Source: Pseudarthrobacter psychrotolerans | Lineage (GTDB): Bacteria; Actinomycetota; Actinomycetes; Actinomycetales; Micrococcaceae | NCBI RefSeq assembly: GCF_009911795.1 | Contig: NZ_CP047898.1 | Location: 2,046,001 to 2,110,000 of the forward strand | Length of the DNA stretch: 64,000 nt | Direction of reading: 5' to 3' | Shown here: piece after piece, positions 31,081 to 41,288 of the stretch | Position numbering within the stretch: position 1 is the first letter of the stretch | Layout: the number at the start of each line of letters is the position of its first letter | Position numbers and translations under genes: made by a program | The notes under the pieces: generated by a model | The model's input: only the letters and a program-made list of their open reading frames with translations | What the model was told of the DNA's origin: nothing | Database searches by the model: none

Positions 31081-31250
31081 AGTGAAGCTTTATTTGTGGA
31101 GGACATACGGGTCGAACGTATCGAGGCCACCCCACTGGTGGATCCCCCTCGTTCCCACCGTGACCGGCGGGTGAGATATCGACTATACGTGGCTGCCCCG
31201 GGGGGCATCAAATCGGAGCGCCTTCCGGCCGGGGCGTATAGCCTAGCCTC

Positions 31251-32222
31251 ATGAGTCCTGCGCACCCGGAAAAATGGCCCGTCCTTGTAGTCCATGGCGG
31301 TGTGGAAGAACAGCTGCTGAAGGACTCCGTGGCGCTCCTGGCAGCTGCCGAAGAGTCTGACGGCAACCCATCGCTTTCCGAGCAAACAGTGGTGACGCTC
31401 CGCGCCGGGGACTCGGCAGAGCACTCCCTCCTGACCCTTGCCCTCTACGCGCCGGACGAGGACTCCGACCCGTCCTCAGGCCAGGACCTGGCCGGGGTTG
31501 CGGTTGTTGTGGAGGACGCGGACGGCACCGGAGTCCTGGAAATTGCCGTCCATCCCAGCTACCGCAACCAAGGTGTGGCGGACCGTCTTGTCGGCGCGCT
31601 CAAGTCCGGGCGCGGCCTCGACGGCCTGAAGGCCTGGTCCCACGGCAACCACGAGGCGGCAGCGGACCTCGCAGCCCGCTACGGCTACGGTCCGGTGCGC
31701 GAACTCTGGAAGATGAGGCTGACCACCGCCACCGCGGAACTGCCCGACGTCGGCCTCCCGGACGGCGTCACGCTGCGCGCCTTTGTGCCGGGCAAGGACG
31801 AGGACCGCTGGCTCGCCGCAAACCGCGCCGCCTTTGCCCACCACCCCGAGCAGGGCTCCATGTCCCGCGCGGACCTGGATGCCAGGATGGCCGAAGACTG
31901 GTTTGATCCTGCCGGCTTCCTGCTGGCGGTGGACGCCGAGGACCGGCTGCTGGGATTCCACTGGACCAAGGTGCATCCGCGCCACGGCGCCCATCCCGCG
32001 ATCGGCGAGGTCTACGCGGTGGGCGTCACACCGGCCGCACAGGGTATGGGCCTGGGCAAAGCACTCACAGTGGCCGGCATCAGGCATCTGCAGGGTCTGG
32101 GGCTTCACGCCGTCATGCTCTACACGGATGCCGACAACACTGCGGCCGTTTCCCTCTACCGGGGCCTGGGCTTTACACGCTGGGACATGGATGTGATGTA
32201 CGGCCCGCTGGCCGCCGTTTAA
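31251..32222 (+). CDS. mshD: Mycothiol synthase
   Basis: MshD acetylates Cys-GlcN-Ins with acetyl-CoA in the last step of mycothiol synthesis; 323 residues with two GNAT domains. The N-terminal domain has VLEIAVHPSYRNQGVADRLV. The catalytically active C-terminal domain has YAVGVTPAAQGMGLGKALTV and ends VMLYTDADNTAAVSLYRGLG then FTRWDMDVMYG, close to mycobacterial MshD. Mycothiol supplies reducing power for the mycothiol-type arsenate reductase encoded at 47 kb. The length and ending are normal. Confidence 0.93.
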   Translation: MSPAHPEKWPVLVVHGGVEEQLLKDSVALLAAAEESDGNPSLSEQTVVTLRAGDSAEHSLLTLALYAPDEDSDPSSGQDLAGVAVVVEDADGTGVLEIAVHPSYRNQGVADRLVGALKSGRGLDGLKAWSHGNHEAAADLAARYGYGPVRELWKMRLTTATAELPDVGLPDGVTLRAFVPGKDEDRWLAANRAAFAHHPEQGSMSRADLDARMAEDWFDPAGFLLAVDAEDRLLGFHWTKVHPRHGAHPAIGEVYAVGVTPAAQGMGLGKALTVAGIRHLQGLGLHAVMLYTDADNTAAVSLYRGLGFTRWDMDVMYGPLAAV

Positions 32223-32370
32223 TGGCGCCCGGGTGAGTTACCCCACTCGTGTGACTAACGGCTTCGGATGGGCCGAAATCTAGGGCTCGTGGACGCTGAT
32301 TGATTGTAAGGTTGGTAGAGAACCGCGCCGGCAGAGGGCCAGCATCAAGCGCCAGGTAAGAGGAGAGACC

Positions 32371-34620
32371 ATGAAACCGGAACCCGCCGGAACAGTCACG
32401 TCCGAGGGCGCTTCAGTGCCGGTGCGCGCGCGCTTCGGATCGTCTGAAGTCCCTGCCTCGCGTGCAACGCAGGACCGGATCGACATCCCCGAGTTTGCGC
32501 CCAACCTTGTGCCCGAGGGGGACATCCGGCCGGACCGCTTCCTGGACCGCGAGCTCAGCTGGCTGGCTTTCAACTCCCGCGTCCTGGAACTCGCCGAAGA
32601 TCCCACTCTCCACCTGCTGGAACGCGTGGCTTTCCTGTCCATCTTCGCGTCCAACCTGGACGAGTTCTTCATGGTCCGGGTGGCCGGCCTGAAGCGGCGC
32701 ATCGCCACCAACCTCGCCGTGCCTTCCCCTGCAGGCCTCAGCCCTGTGGAGGTGCTGGAGAAGATCGGCAACGAAGCCCACCGCCTCCAGCAGCGCCACG
32801 CCCAGGTCTACGCCGAACAGATCCGCCCCGCCCTGGCCTATGAGCACATCCACCTGATGCACTGGGACGAACTGGACGACGCCGCCAAGCAGCAGCTCAG
32901 CGCCATGTTCGCCGAAAAGGTCTTCCCGATCCTGACGCCCCTGGCCGTGGACCCGGCACACCCGTTCCCCTACATTTCCGGGCTCTCCCTGAACCTGGCC
33001 GTAGTGGTGCGCAACCCTGTGAGCGACAAGGAACTCTTCGCCCGCCTCAAGGTTCCGGACCAGCTTCCCCGCCTGATCTCCATCGACGGCCCGCGGGCCG
33101 GGGCCGTCGCGGGACGCGTGGCGCGTTTCATCGCGCTGGAGGAAGTCATCGCCGTCCACTTGGACAAGCTCTTCGCCGGCATGGAAGTCCTGGAACACCA
33201 CATCTTCCGCGTCACCCGTAACGAGGACCTCGAAGTGGAAGAGGACGACGCCGAGAACCTCCTGCAGGCGCTGGAGAAGGAACTGCTGCGCCGCCGGTTC
33301 GGCCCTCCCGTCCGCCTCGAGGTCACCAATGACATCAACCCGAACATCCGGGCCCTGCTCATCCGCGAGCTCGGAGTGGAAGAGTCCGAGGTGTACTCGC
33401 TCCCGGCTCCGTTGGACCTCCGCGGGCTGTCCGTCATCGCCGGAATTGACCGTGCAGACCTTCATTACCCTAAGCACATGCCGCACACGTCCCGGTTCCT
33501 TAACGAGTCCGAGACGTCCAAGGCCGCCAACGTTTTCTCGGCCATGCGCCGCCGCGACATCCTGCTCCACCACCCGTACGACTCCTTCTCCACCTCGGTG
33601 CAGGCGTTCCTGGAACAGGCAGCCGCGGACCCCAAGGTCCAGGCCATCAAGCAGACCCTGTACCGGACGTCGGGCGACTCCCCCATCGTTGACGCCCTGA
33701 TCGACGCCGCCGAGGCCGGCAAACAAGTGCTGGCTCTGGTGGAGATCAAGGCCAGGTTCGATGAGCAGGCCAACATCTCCTGGGCACGCAAGCTGGAACA
33801 GGCGGGCGTCCACGTGGTCTACGGCATCGTGGGCCTGAAAACCCACTGCAAGCTGTCGCTGGTGGTCCGCCAGGAAGTGGACGGGCTGCGCCGCTACTGC
33901 CATATCGGCACCGGCAACTACCACCCCCGCACTGCGCGCTACTACGAGGACCTTGGTCTGCTGACCGCCAACGAGCAGGTGGGCGAGGACCTGTCCAAGC
34001 TGTTCAACCAGCTGTCCGGCTATGCTCCTAAGTCAACTTTCAAGCGCCTCCTGGTGGCGCCGCGCTCGGTCCGCTCCGGGCTGATTGACCGCATCGAGAC
34101 CGAGATCCGCAACGCCCGGGCCGGGCTGGCCGCCAGGGTGCAGATCAAGGTCAACTCCATAGTGGATGAAGCCATCATCGACTCCCTGTACCGCGCTTCC
34201 CAGGCCGGCGTGATGGTGGACGTCATTGTGCGCGGCATCTGCTCGCTGCGTCCAGGCGTCCCGGGCCTCAGCGAGAACATCACCGTGCGCTCGGTGCTGG
34301 GCCGCTTCCTGGAACACTCCCGGGTGTTCGCCTTCGCGAACGGCGGCGATCCCGTAGTTTACATCGGCTCGGCCGACATGATGCACCGGAACCTGGACCG
34401 CAGGGTCGAGGCGCTGGTCCAGCTGTCCAATGCCGACGACATCAGCTACGTCCTCAACCTGCTGCGGCGCTACATGGATCCGGAGACAGCCAGCTGGCAT
34501 CTGGATAACCAGGGCCTGTGGAACCGGCACCACATTGCTGACGACGGCAGTCACCTCGACGACATCCAGTCCTGGCTGTTGGCGTCGCGCACCCGCCAGC
34601 GCAGCCTGAGCCGGCGGTAG
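32371..34620 (+). CDS. ppk: Polyphosphate kinase 1
   Basis: Makes inorganic polyphosphate from ATP; 749 residues. The start ATG 32371 has AGAGGAGAG upstream. The N-terminal domain begins [20 protein letters not shown] and [17 protein letters not shown]. The catalytic domains carry [20 protein letters not shown], the phosphoacceptor His region [20 protein letters not shown] and the second His region in [15 protein letters not shown]. An N-terminal extension of about 50 residues is not conserved. It is followed 10 nt later by the mutT1-like gene. Confidence 0.96.
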   Translation: MKPEPAGTVTSEGASVPVRARFGSSEVPASRATQDRIDIPEFAPNLVPEGDIRPDRFLDRELSWLAFNSRVLELAEDPTLHLLERVAFLSIFASNLDEFFMVRVAGLKRRIATNLAVPSPAGLSPVEVLEKIGNEAHRLQQRHAQVYAEQIRPALAYEHIHLMHWDELDDAAKQQLSAMFAEKVFPILTPLAVDPAHPFPYISGLSLNLAVVVRNPVSDKELFARLKVPDQLPRLISIDGPRAGAVAGRVARFIALEEVIAVHLDKLFAGMEVLEHHIFRVTRNEDLEVEEDDAENLLQALEKELLRRRFGPPVRLEVTNDINPNIRALLIRELGVEESEVYSLPAPLDLRGLSVIAGIDRADLHYPKHMPHTSRFLNESETSKAANVFSAMRRRDILLHHPYDSFSTSVQAFLEQAAADPKVQAIKQTLYRTSGDSPIVDALIDAAEAGKQVLALVEIKARFDEQANISWARKLEQAGVHVVYGIVGLKTHCKLSLVVRQEVDGLRRYCHIGTGNYHPRTARYYEDLGLLTANEQVGEDLSKLFNQLSGYAPKSTFKRLLVAPRSVRSGLIDRIETEIRNARAGLAARVQIKVNSIVDEAIIDSLYRASQAGVMVDVIVRGICSLRPGVPGLSENITVRSVLGRFLEHSRVFAFANGGDPVVYIGSADMMHRNLDRRVEALVQLSNADDISYVLNLLRRYMDPETASWHLDNQGLWNRHHIADDGSHLDDIQSWLLASRTRQRSLSRR

Positions 34621-34630
34621 GGCTACGGCG

Positions 34631-35599
34631 TTGGCGAGCGACATCCTCGTAGCAGACCAAACAGACCATCCCGGCGAAGCAGTTGCCGTCGTCGCGGCCG
34701 GGGGGCTGCCCTGGCGTATCGACTCGGACGGTCTTGAAGTCCTGCTGATCCACCGTCCGCGGTATGACGACTGGTCCTGGCCCAAGGGCAAGATCGACGC
34801 CGGCGAGACCCTGCCCGAATGCGCGGCCCGTGAGGTGCAGGAGGAGATCGGACTTGCCGCGCCCCTGGGCATTCCGCTGCCGCCCATCCACTACCACGTG
34901 CCGTCCGGACTGAAGGTGGTCCACTACTGGGCGGTCCACGTCAACGGTGCCCGCCTGGTTCCCGACGGCAAGGAAGTGGACCGCGTGGTGTGGTGCGCCC
35001 CTGAAACGGCCGCGGGGCTGCTGACCAACCCGTCCGACGTCGTTCCCCTGGAGCACCTGCAGGCCGCCCATAACGGCGGTGAACTGAACACGTGGCCGCT
35101 GATTGTGGTGCGGCATGCAAAGGCCAAGCCGCGCTCGTCCTGGTCCAAAGCCGAGGGCGAACGGCCCCTGGCCGCAACAGGAACCAGGCAGGCGCAGGCC
35201 GTCGGCCGGCTGCTGCAGGCCTGGAAGCCGCCGCGCGTGGTGACGAGTCCCTGGCAGCGCTGCGTGTCAACCGTGGCGCCGTACCTGAAGGTTTCAGGAG
35301 CCAAGGTCAAACTGGTGGATGCGCTGACAGAACACAAGCACGCCAGGACGCCCAAGAAAACCGCCGCCACCATTGAGTCGCTGCTGGAGAAGGAACAGCC
35401 CGTCGCCGTCTGCACGCACCGTCCTGCCTTGCCTACGGTCCTGGGCCAGCTGGGCAAACACATGCCGGGCCGTCTGCGCGGGCTCCTGCCGGACTCGGAT
35501 CCTTACCTGTCCCCCGGCGAGATGGTGGTGTGCCACGTGGCCGTCGGCAACAAGCACCGGATCGTGGCCGTGGAGCAGTTCAAGCCGTTTGATGACTAG
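34631..35599 (+). CDS. mutT1: MutT1-type Nudix hydrolase with histidine phosphatase domain
   Basis: A 322-residue two-domain enzyme that hydrolyses oxidised nucleotides such as 8-oxo-(d)GTP. The Nudix box GKIDAGETLPECAAREVQEE-IGL is near residues 54-76. The C-terminal part is a SixA-like histidine phosphatase with IVVRHAKAKPRSSW. This fusion and its place next to ppk match mycobacterial mutT1. The start is TTG 34631 with a weak upstream signal, so the exact N-terminus is uncertain by a few codons. Confidence 0.88.
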   Translation: MASDILVADQTDHPGEAVAVVAAGGLPWRIDSDGLEVLLIHRPRYDDWSWPKGKIDAGETLPECAAREVQEEIGLAAPLGIPLPPIHYHVPSGLKVVHYWAVHVNGARLVPDGKEVDRVVWCAPETAAGLLTNPSDVVPLEHLQAAHNGGELNTWPLIVVRHAKAKPRSSWSKAEGERPLAATGTRQAQAVGRLLQAWKPPRVVTSPWQRCVSTVAPYLKVSGAKVKLVDALTEHKHARTPKKTAATIESLLEKEQPVAVCTHRPALPTVLGQLGKHMPGRLRGLLPDSDPYLSPGEMVVCHVAVGNKHRIVAVEQFKPFDD

Positions 35600-35629
35600 A
35601 GCGCCGAACCACGCCGGTAGACTTTAGCC

Positions 35630-36433
35630 GTGAGCATCCCGACGCCTTATGAAGACCTCCTCCGCGATGTGCTGGCCCATGGCACGCACAAATCCGACCG
35701 CACGGGCACCGGAACCACCAGCGTTTTCGGCCGTCAACTGCGCTTTGACCTTGGCCGGAGCTTTCCGCTGATCACCACCAAACGCGTGCATTTCAAGTCC
35801 GTGGCAGTGGAGCTGTTGTGGTTCCTCCGCGGCGAATCAAACGTCAAGTGGATGCAGGACCAGGGCGTGAGCATCTGGAACGAGTGGGCTGACGCGGACG
35901 GCGAACTGGGTCCCGTGTACGGCGTCCAGTGGCGCAGCTGGCCAACCCCGGACGGCGGCCATGTTGACCAGATCGCGGAGCTGGTGGAGAACCTCAAAAC
36001 CAACCCGGACTCGCGCCGGCACATCGTGTCTGCCTGGAACGTCTCCGAGCTCAAGGACATGGCGCTGCCCCCATGCCACGCGTTTTTCCAGTTCTATGTG
36101 GCTGACGGCAAGCTGTCCTGCCAGCTGTACCAGCGCTCGGCGGACATGTTCCTGGGCGTGCCCTTCAACATTGCCTCCTACTCCCTGCTCACCTGCATGA
36201 TTGCGCAGCAGGTAGGGCTCGAGCCCGGCGAGTTTGTCTGGACAGGCGGCGACGTCCACATCTACGAGAACCACATGGACCAGGTGCTGAAGCAGCTGGA
36301 CCGGGAACCGTATGAATACCCGCAGCTAAAGATCACCCGGAAGCCGGCCTCGATCTTCGACTACACGCTCGAGGACTTCGACGTGGTGGGCTACAAACAC
36401 CACCCCACCATCAAAGCCCCGATCGCCGTATGA
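35630..36433 (+). CDS. thyA: Thymidylate synthase
   Basis: Converts dUMP to dTMP with methylenetetrahydrofolate; 267 residues. The start is GTG 35630. The nucleophile Cys149 lies in [34 protein letters not shown], the phosphate-binding RRHIVSAWN and [16 protein letters not shown] are present. It overlaps folA (ATGA), so dTMP synthesis and regeneration of the folate cofactor are cotranslated. Confidence 0.98.
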   Translation: MSIPTPYEDLLRDVLAHGTHKSDRTGTGTTSVFGRQLRFDLGRSFPLITTKRVHFKSVAVELLWFLRGESNVKWMQDQGVSIWNEWADADGELGPVYGVQWRSWPTPDGGHVDQIAELVENLKTNPDSRRHIVSAWNVSELKDMALPPCHAFFQFYVADGKLSCQLYQRSADMFLGVPFNIASYSLLTCMIAQQVGLEPGEFVWTGGDVHIYENHMDQVLKQLDREPYEYPQLKITRKPASIFDYTLEDFDVVGYKHHPTIKAPIAV

Positions 36434-37014
36434 GCACCGAGAACGCAGCCGACCCCCAGTCCTTTTCGCAGGAGCTCGCCGGTTCCGTAACCGGCGTCGG
36501 CCTGGTGTGGGCGCAGACGTCCGGCGGCGTGATCGGCAAAAACGGCGACATGCCCTGGCACCTGCCCGAAGACCTGAAGCACTTCAACCGCCTCACCATG
36601 GGGCACCCGGTGATCATGGGCCGCAAAACGTGGCTGTCCTTCCCGGACAAGTATCGTCCCCTGCCTGGCCGGACGAACATTGTGATCACGCGGCAGAAAA
36701 ACTGGGGCGATTCGCCTGAGGCGGAGGGCGCCGTCGTGGTCCCCTCCCTGGATGATGCCCTCCTCGAGTCGCAGTTCGTCGACGGCGGCGGGACCGTGTG
36801 GATCCTGGGCGGCGGCGAAGTCTTCCGCCAGTCCACCCAACTCGCCAACGTTGCAGTGGTCACCACCATCGACGTGGAGACCGACGGCGACACGTTCGCT
36901 CCCGAGCTCGATGAGACCTGGGAGGCGGCCGCGTCCGTCCCGCCGGACGGGTGGCTGACGGCAGCCAACGGAACGCGCTACAGGTTTACCAAATGGACTA
37001 GGACGCAGGGCTGA
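36430..37014 (+). CDS. folA: Dihydrofolate reductase
   Basis: Reduces dihydrofolate left over by thymidylate synthase; 194 residues. The core contains [40 protein letters not shown] with the catalytic acidic residue, [20 protein letters not shown] and the NADPH-binding [10 protein letters not shown]. About 20 residues at the N-terminus are extra compared with typical enzymes. The start overlaps the thyA stop by four bases. Confidence 0.97.
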   Translation: MSTENAADPQSFSQELAGSVTGVGLVWAQTSGGVIGKNGDMPWHLPEDLKHFNRLTMGHPVIMGRKTWLSFPDKYRPLPGRTNIVITRQKNWGDSPEAEGAVVVPSLDDALLESQFVDGGGTVWILGGGEVFRQSTQLANVAVVTTIDVETDGDTFAPELDETWEAAASVPPDGWLTAANGTRYRFTKWTRTQG

Positions 37015-37015
37015 G

Positions 37016-37234
37016 ATGTTGAAAAAACCGGAAACACTGTTTGTGCTGGGCTACATGCTGCTGCCACTGCTCGCGCTGCTGTCTGCGATCGTTGGCCTGA
37101 CCATGATCCTGGGCGGCAACAAGATCGCCGGGGCCATCGTGCTGGTGGTGGTGACGCAGGTGTTCGCCTTCGGCGCCTTCTACGCGTTGCGCCTGCGTAA
37201 AACCGCGGTGCTGGAGGACGGCAAACGCACCTGA
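37016..37234 (+). CDS. Small two-helix membrane protein
   Basis: A 72-residue protein with two predicted membrane helices (FVLGYMLLPLLALLSAIVGL and AIVLVVVTQVFAFGAFYALR) and a short charged C-terminus RLRKTAVLEDGKRT. The ATG lies one base after the folA stop, so it is cotranscribed with thyA-folA. Similar short proteins occur beside folA in Micrococcaceae as far as I recall; the function is unknown. Confidence 0.75.
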   Translation: MLKKPETLFVLGYMLLPLLALLSAIVGLTMILGGNKIAGAIVLVVVTQVFAFGAFYALRLRKTAVLEDGKRT

Positions 37235-37325
37235 CGCTCGGAGCTGCCGCGCGCCGTCGTACGCATCCCCACGGCAGTGACGTAACCGACTGCGCCCTGC
37301 CGGCTCCGAAGTCTAAACTGGACGA

Positions 37326-38467
37326 ATGACTACAGCAGCTACCCCCTCCGTCGGCCTGGTCGGATGGCGCGGCATGGTCGGCTCCGTCCTGATGCAGCGC
37401 ATGCAGGATGAAGGCGACTTTGCCAACATCAACCCGGTGTTCTTCTCCACGTCAAACGCGGGAGGTGCCGCCCCGGCTGTTGCCGGTGCTGCCGCCGGCG
37501 CGGCCGGCAAGCTCGAGGACGCGTTCGACGTCGACACGCTGGCTAAGCTGCCCATTATTGTCACCGCCCAGGGCGGGGACTACACCAAGCGCGTGCACGC
37601 CGAGCTGCGCGGCCGCGGCTGGGACGGCCTTTGGATCGACGCAGCCTCCACGCTGCGGATGAACGACGACTCGATCATCGTGCTGGACCCGATCAACCGC
37701 GACGTCATCGACAAGGGCCTGGTCAACGGCACCAAGGACTTCATCGGCGGCAACTGCACTGTTTCCTGCATGCTTATGGGCCTCGGCGGGCTGTTCAAGA
37801 ACGGCCTCGTCGAATGGGGCACGTCCATGACCTACCAGGCTGCCTCCGGCGGCGGCGCCCGGCACATGCGCGAACTGCTCAGCCAGTTCGGCACGCTCAA
37901 TGCCGAAGTGAGCTCGGAACTGGACGACCCGGCGTCGGCCATCCTGGAAATCGACCGCAAGGTCCTCGCCCACCAGCGCACCGACATCGACGCCACCCAG
38001 TTCGGCGTGCCGCTGGCCGGCTCCCTGATCCCGTGGATCGACGCGGACCTGGGCAACGGCCAGTCCAAGGAAGAGTGGAAGGCCGGGGTTGAAACCAACA
38101 AGATCCTGGGCACTTCGGACGAGAACCGGATCATCATGGACGGCCTGTGCATCCGGATCGGCGCCATGCGTTCGCACTCGCAGGCACTGACGCTGAAGCT
38201 CCGCGAGGACCTCTCCGTGGCCGAGATCGAGAAGCTCCTCGCCGAGGACAACGAGTGGGCCAAGGTCATCCCGAACACCAAAGAAGACTCCATGGCAGGC
38301 CTGACCCCGTGGCCGCGTCCGGCACGCTGGATATCCCCGTGGGCCGCATCCGCAAGATGGAAATGGGCCCGGAGTACATCAGCGCCTTCACCGTGGGCGA
38401 CCAGCTGCTCTGGGGCGCCGCCGAGCCGCTGCGCCGCATGCTCAACATCGCCACCGGGAACCTCTAA
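37326..38467 (+). pseudogene. asd: Aspartate-semialdehyde dehydrogenase, frameshifted near C-terminus
   Basis: Reduces aspartyl phosphate to aspartate semialdehyde for lysine, threonine, methionine and diaminopimelate synthesis. The N-terminus [19 protein letters not shown] and the catalytic Cys144 in [15 protein letters not shown] are intact. After EDSMAGLTP the frame shifts; the correct C-terminus ([20 protein letters not shown]... [11 protein letters not shown]) continues one base over. Adding one C to the C4 run at 38305-38308 restores a 380-residue enzyme. As this gene is normally essential, a sequencing error is likely. Left as read, the protein ends in a 65-residue aberrant tail at 38483. 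Confidence 0.85.
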
Positions 38468-38485
38468 CTCCGCGTCACTCTAAAC

Positions 38486-38552
38486 AGCAACGCAGGGTCA
38501 CTTAAGGCCCATTCCGCACCGTCGGATGGGCCTTAAGTGACCCCGCGTTGCT
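38486..38552. repeat. Inverted-repeat intergenic element, copy 2
   Basis: Arms AGCAACGCAGGGTCACTTAA and TTAAGTGACCCCGCGTTGCT with GGCCCAT/ATGGGCC near a 13-nt loop. It matches copy 1 at 9831-9896 at almost every arm position, while the loop differs. It also lies between convergent genes, here asd and the winged-helix gene. Confidence 0.9.
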
Positions 38553-38559
38553 ATCAGTG

Positions 38560-39656
38560 TCAGGTGTTGAGGAATGCGAGGTACTGTTCGGCGGCCTTGG
38601 TGAACGCCGCCTGCGCAGCGGGTCCGAGCCGTTGGACGTCGTCAAAGAGTTCAGGCACGACGGCGGCACTGCGGCTGGTGCCGGCCCGCGCCCACGTGCC
38701 AATCACTTCTCCCCCTGCCACGACGGTCTTCTTGAACACTCCGTTGCCGCCCGGGACGATCTTGTTGGCGTGCTCAGGTGCCAGCACCAGGCTCCTGTCC
38801 ATGTAGCCCAGCACAAACTCGTCGAAGCCCGGCAGGAGGAGGACGGACCGCTGGCCGGGCACACCGTCGTCGAGCATTGAGGCAGTTTCAGGCGACATCC
38901 AATAGTTCGCACCCCCGAATTCCAGCTCCACTAGCTGCCCGCTGACCAGCTCAAACGCCGCCCGCACCTCGGTCAGGGGAAGCTGCGTCCACCAGGCGAA
39001 GTCGCGGACGGTGGCAGGGCCGTGGCTGCGGAAGTAGCGCAGCATGAACTCGGCGATCGCTTCCTGCCGTTCAAGGTCCCGCGACACCGGGATCCAGTCA
39101 TCGAACGCCACCAGCAGCTGTTGGTTCCCGGCCAGCGGGCCTTGAACCAGCCAGGCGTGCCGGCACAGTGTCCCCAGGATATGGATCCCCCGCTGGCCGG
39201 TAGTGGGCTGCCCGGCCGCCTCAAACACCTCGAAGACCTCAGCCCTGCTCACGGGACCCCGGCCGCAATCCGCTCCAGGGCCACGTCACGGCATTTCTCG
39301 ATGTCCGCCCACGTGATGTCCAGTTCCCGGTGCCGACCGGCAACGATGCGGGTGAGTCGCTCGGTGGTCAGGCCCAGCATCCAGCGCAGATCCTCCGGAG
39401 CCACGAAGTGCAGCGTGCCGCGCATCGGCCAGGACCGGACCACACTGCCGCTGTGCACTGCGGCGCGTACGTCCGTCAACCCTGCGCCCGGAACGCGGAG
39501 GCCGATGGCCCACAGCGCGGCCTGCAGGTCCTGCGCCTGCGTGGCCGTCATCCAGCGGACCGCGTCCTCAACGGAGCCAAGTCCGGGGCCAAACAATCCT
39601 TGAGAGGCCAGCCGGAGCCTGCCCATCACCTTGGGGCTTATGCGGTTCACTGCCAT
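38560..39656 (-). pseudogene. Winged-helix DNA-binding protein, AlkZ/YcaQ-like, frameshifted
   Basis: A member of the winged-helix (HTH_42) family that includes the AlkZ DNA glycosylases. The 5' part starts MAVNRISPKVMGRLRLASQG, contains the family region MTATQAQDLQAALWAIGLRV and RSWPMRGTLHFVAPEDLRWM, and stops at 39249. The 3' part reads SRAEVFEVFEAAGQPTTGQR to the end (FTKAAEQYLAFLNT). One extra G in the G4 run (plus-strand C4 at 39257-39260) joins them as ERIAAGGPVSRAEVF and gives 365 residues, normal for the family. Glycosylase activity is inferred and not certain. Confidence 0.78.
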
Positions 39657-39693
39657 GTCCTCATCGTAGAACCTGGCGCGTTAGGCTTGCAGC

Positions 39694-40184
39694 ATGACTT
39701 TGGGGAGTTTGTGGCAATTGTTCGCGCGCGAAACGCAATGCTGGCTGGTGGCAGGGACGGTTTCGGTCCTGGCCGGCGTGGCCATCGGGCTGGCCCCGGC
39801 CATTGGTTTCCAGCCCGGAGGAGGCGGCGGCGAGGCACCCCTGGAACTCTTGTTGCCTTCCCTGTTCCTGTCGCTGGGCGGGGGTACGCCGTCCTTTTTC
39901 CCGGTATCCGGGTGGGCCGCGGCAAGGTCCATATTGTGCGCGACTGGAGGCTCTATCCCGTCAGCGTCCGGCTGCTCTGGGTCCTCGCCCAGGCCACTGC
40001 CGTGATCGGTTTGGTGGCCTGCATCGTCGCGGCCGCGACGAACCCGGCGCTTCCGGGACTCATGGTCTGGCTGTTTATGGGTCCATATTTGGCGCTGACC
40101 GGCTGGGCCGCCGCCCTGCTGGGCATGGCCACGAACGTCCGGCTGCTGGGCGTTGTTGACGGGCGGATGGCGTCGGCCACTTGA
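39694..40184 (+). pseudogene. PH-like/YdbT-type membrane protein, frameshifted
   Basis: A protein of 163 residues after correction. The first part, MTLGSLWQLFARETQCWLVA..., has one membrane helix and reaches SLFLSLGGG. The second part (GYAVLFPGIRVGRGKVHIVR, then DWRLYPVSVRLLWVLAQATA and two further membrane helices) is one frame over. The G5 run at 39880-39884 read as G6 joins them. The function is unknown. It is divergent from the winged-helix gene and convergent with murB. Confidence 0.65.
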
Positions 40185-40195
40185 GCAGGCTGACG

Positions 40196-41266
40196 CTACA
40201 GCGTCAGGCCGATGAGCAGCGGTTCCGGGTGCAGTTCAATGCCAAAGCGTTCGACGACGCCGGCGCGCACCTCGCGTGCGATGGCCAGCATGTCCGTGGC
40301 GCTGGCTGAGCCGCGGTTGGTGATGGCCAGCGTGTGTTTCGTGGAAAGAGCCGCCCGCCCGCCGGAGGCGCTGCCTTCGTCCAGTCCGTAGCCCTTGCCG
40401 AAACCTGCCTGGTCAATCAGCCAGGCGGCGGACAGCTTCACCAGACCGTCCTCACCGGCGGGGTACTGCGGTGCGGACTCCGGCAGCGTCGCCGCCACGT
40501 CCACGGGGACTATCGGGTTGGTGAAGAAGGACCCGGTGGAATAGGTGTCCCGGTCGGCCGGGTCCAGGACCATACCCTTGGAAGCACGCAACCGCAGGAC
40601 TTCCCGGCGGACATCGTTGGAGTACGCACGTTTGCCTGCCTCCACGCCTAGGGAGCGGGCCAGTTCGGCATAGCGGATAGGCGCGCTCATCCGGCCCAGC
40701 GGGAGCTGGAATTCCACGGTCAGCACCACGTAGCGGGGTGAGCCGTCCACCGTGGTCTGTTTGAGGATGGAATCCCGGTAGCCGAACTTCAGCTCGGAGT
40801 TGGTGAACGTCTGGACCGCGTTCCGGGTCCGGTCCCACGTGCGAACCGCCGCGATGGTCTGGGAGACGTCAGATCCGTAGGCCCCGACGTTCTGCACGGG
40901 TGTGGCGCCTGTGGCGCCCGGGATGCCGGCGAGGGCTTCGATGCCGGACCACGCATGCAGCACGGCGTGTTCCACCAGGGCATCCCAGTTGTGGCCGGCC
41001 TGGACCACTACCGCCACGCCGCCGCAGGAATCCTCGGCGTTGACGGTGAACCCTTGCGAGGCGATCCTGACCACGGTGCCGGGGAACCCGTCGTCGGAAA
41101 TCAGGAGGTTGGAGCCGCCGCCGATGATGAGGACCTGCTCACCCGCAGCGTCCGCCGTGCGGACGGCGTCGATGATCTCCGCCTCGGTTTTGGCCTCAAT
41201 ATACTTGCCGGCGGGGCCTCCGACGGCGGCCGTGGTCAGCTGGGAGAGCAGTGTTTGAGTCACCAA
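40196..41266 (-). CDS. murB: UDP-N-acetylmuramate dehydrogenase
   Basis: The FAD enzyme that reduces UDP-GlcNAc-enolpyruvate to UDP-MurNAc in peptidoglycan synthesis; 356 residues. The FAD-binding region reads VLIIGGGSNLLISDDGFPGT, the substrate region contains EALAGIPGATGATPVQNVGA and YRDSILKQT, and TGSFFTNPIV holds the catalytic Ser. The C-terminal HTLAITNRGSASATDMLAI is normal. It sits after the MFS and MaoC genes on the same strand. Confidence 0.96.
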   Translation of the reverse strand: MVTQTLLSQLTTAAVGGPAGKYIEAKTEAEIIDAVRTADAAGEQVLIIGGGSNLLISDDGFPGTVVRIASQGFTVNAEDSCGGVAVVVQAGHNWDALVEHAVLHAWSGIEALAGIPGATGATPVQNVGAYGSDVSQTIAAVRTWDRTRNAVQTFTNSELKFGYRDSILKQTTVDGSPRYVVLTVEFQLPLGRMSAPIRYAELARSLGVEAGKRAYSNDVRREVLRLRASKGMVLDPADRDTYSTGSFFTNPIVPVDVAATLPESAPQYPAGEDGLVKLSAAWLIDQAGFGKGYGLDEGSASGGRAALSTKHTLAITNRGSASATDMLAIAREVRAGVVERFGIELHPEPLLIGLTL

Positions 41267-41288
41267 CTTAGACTAACTTAGACAAGCA

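Noticed and set aside
32413..33924. Minus-strand frame of 503 residues over ppk
   Set aside because: Antisense shadow of a clear PPK1 gene.
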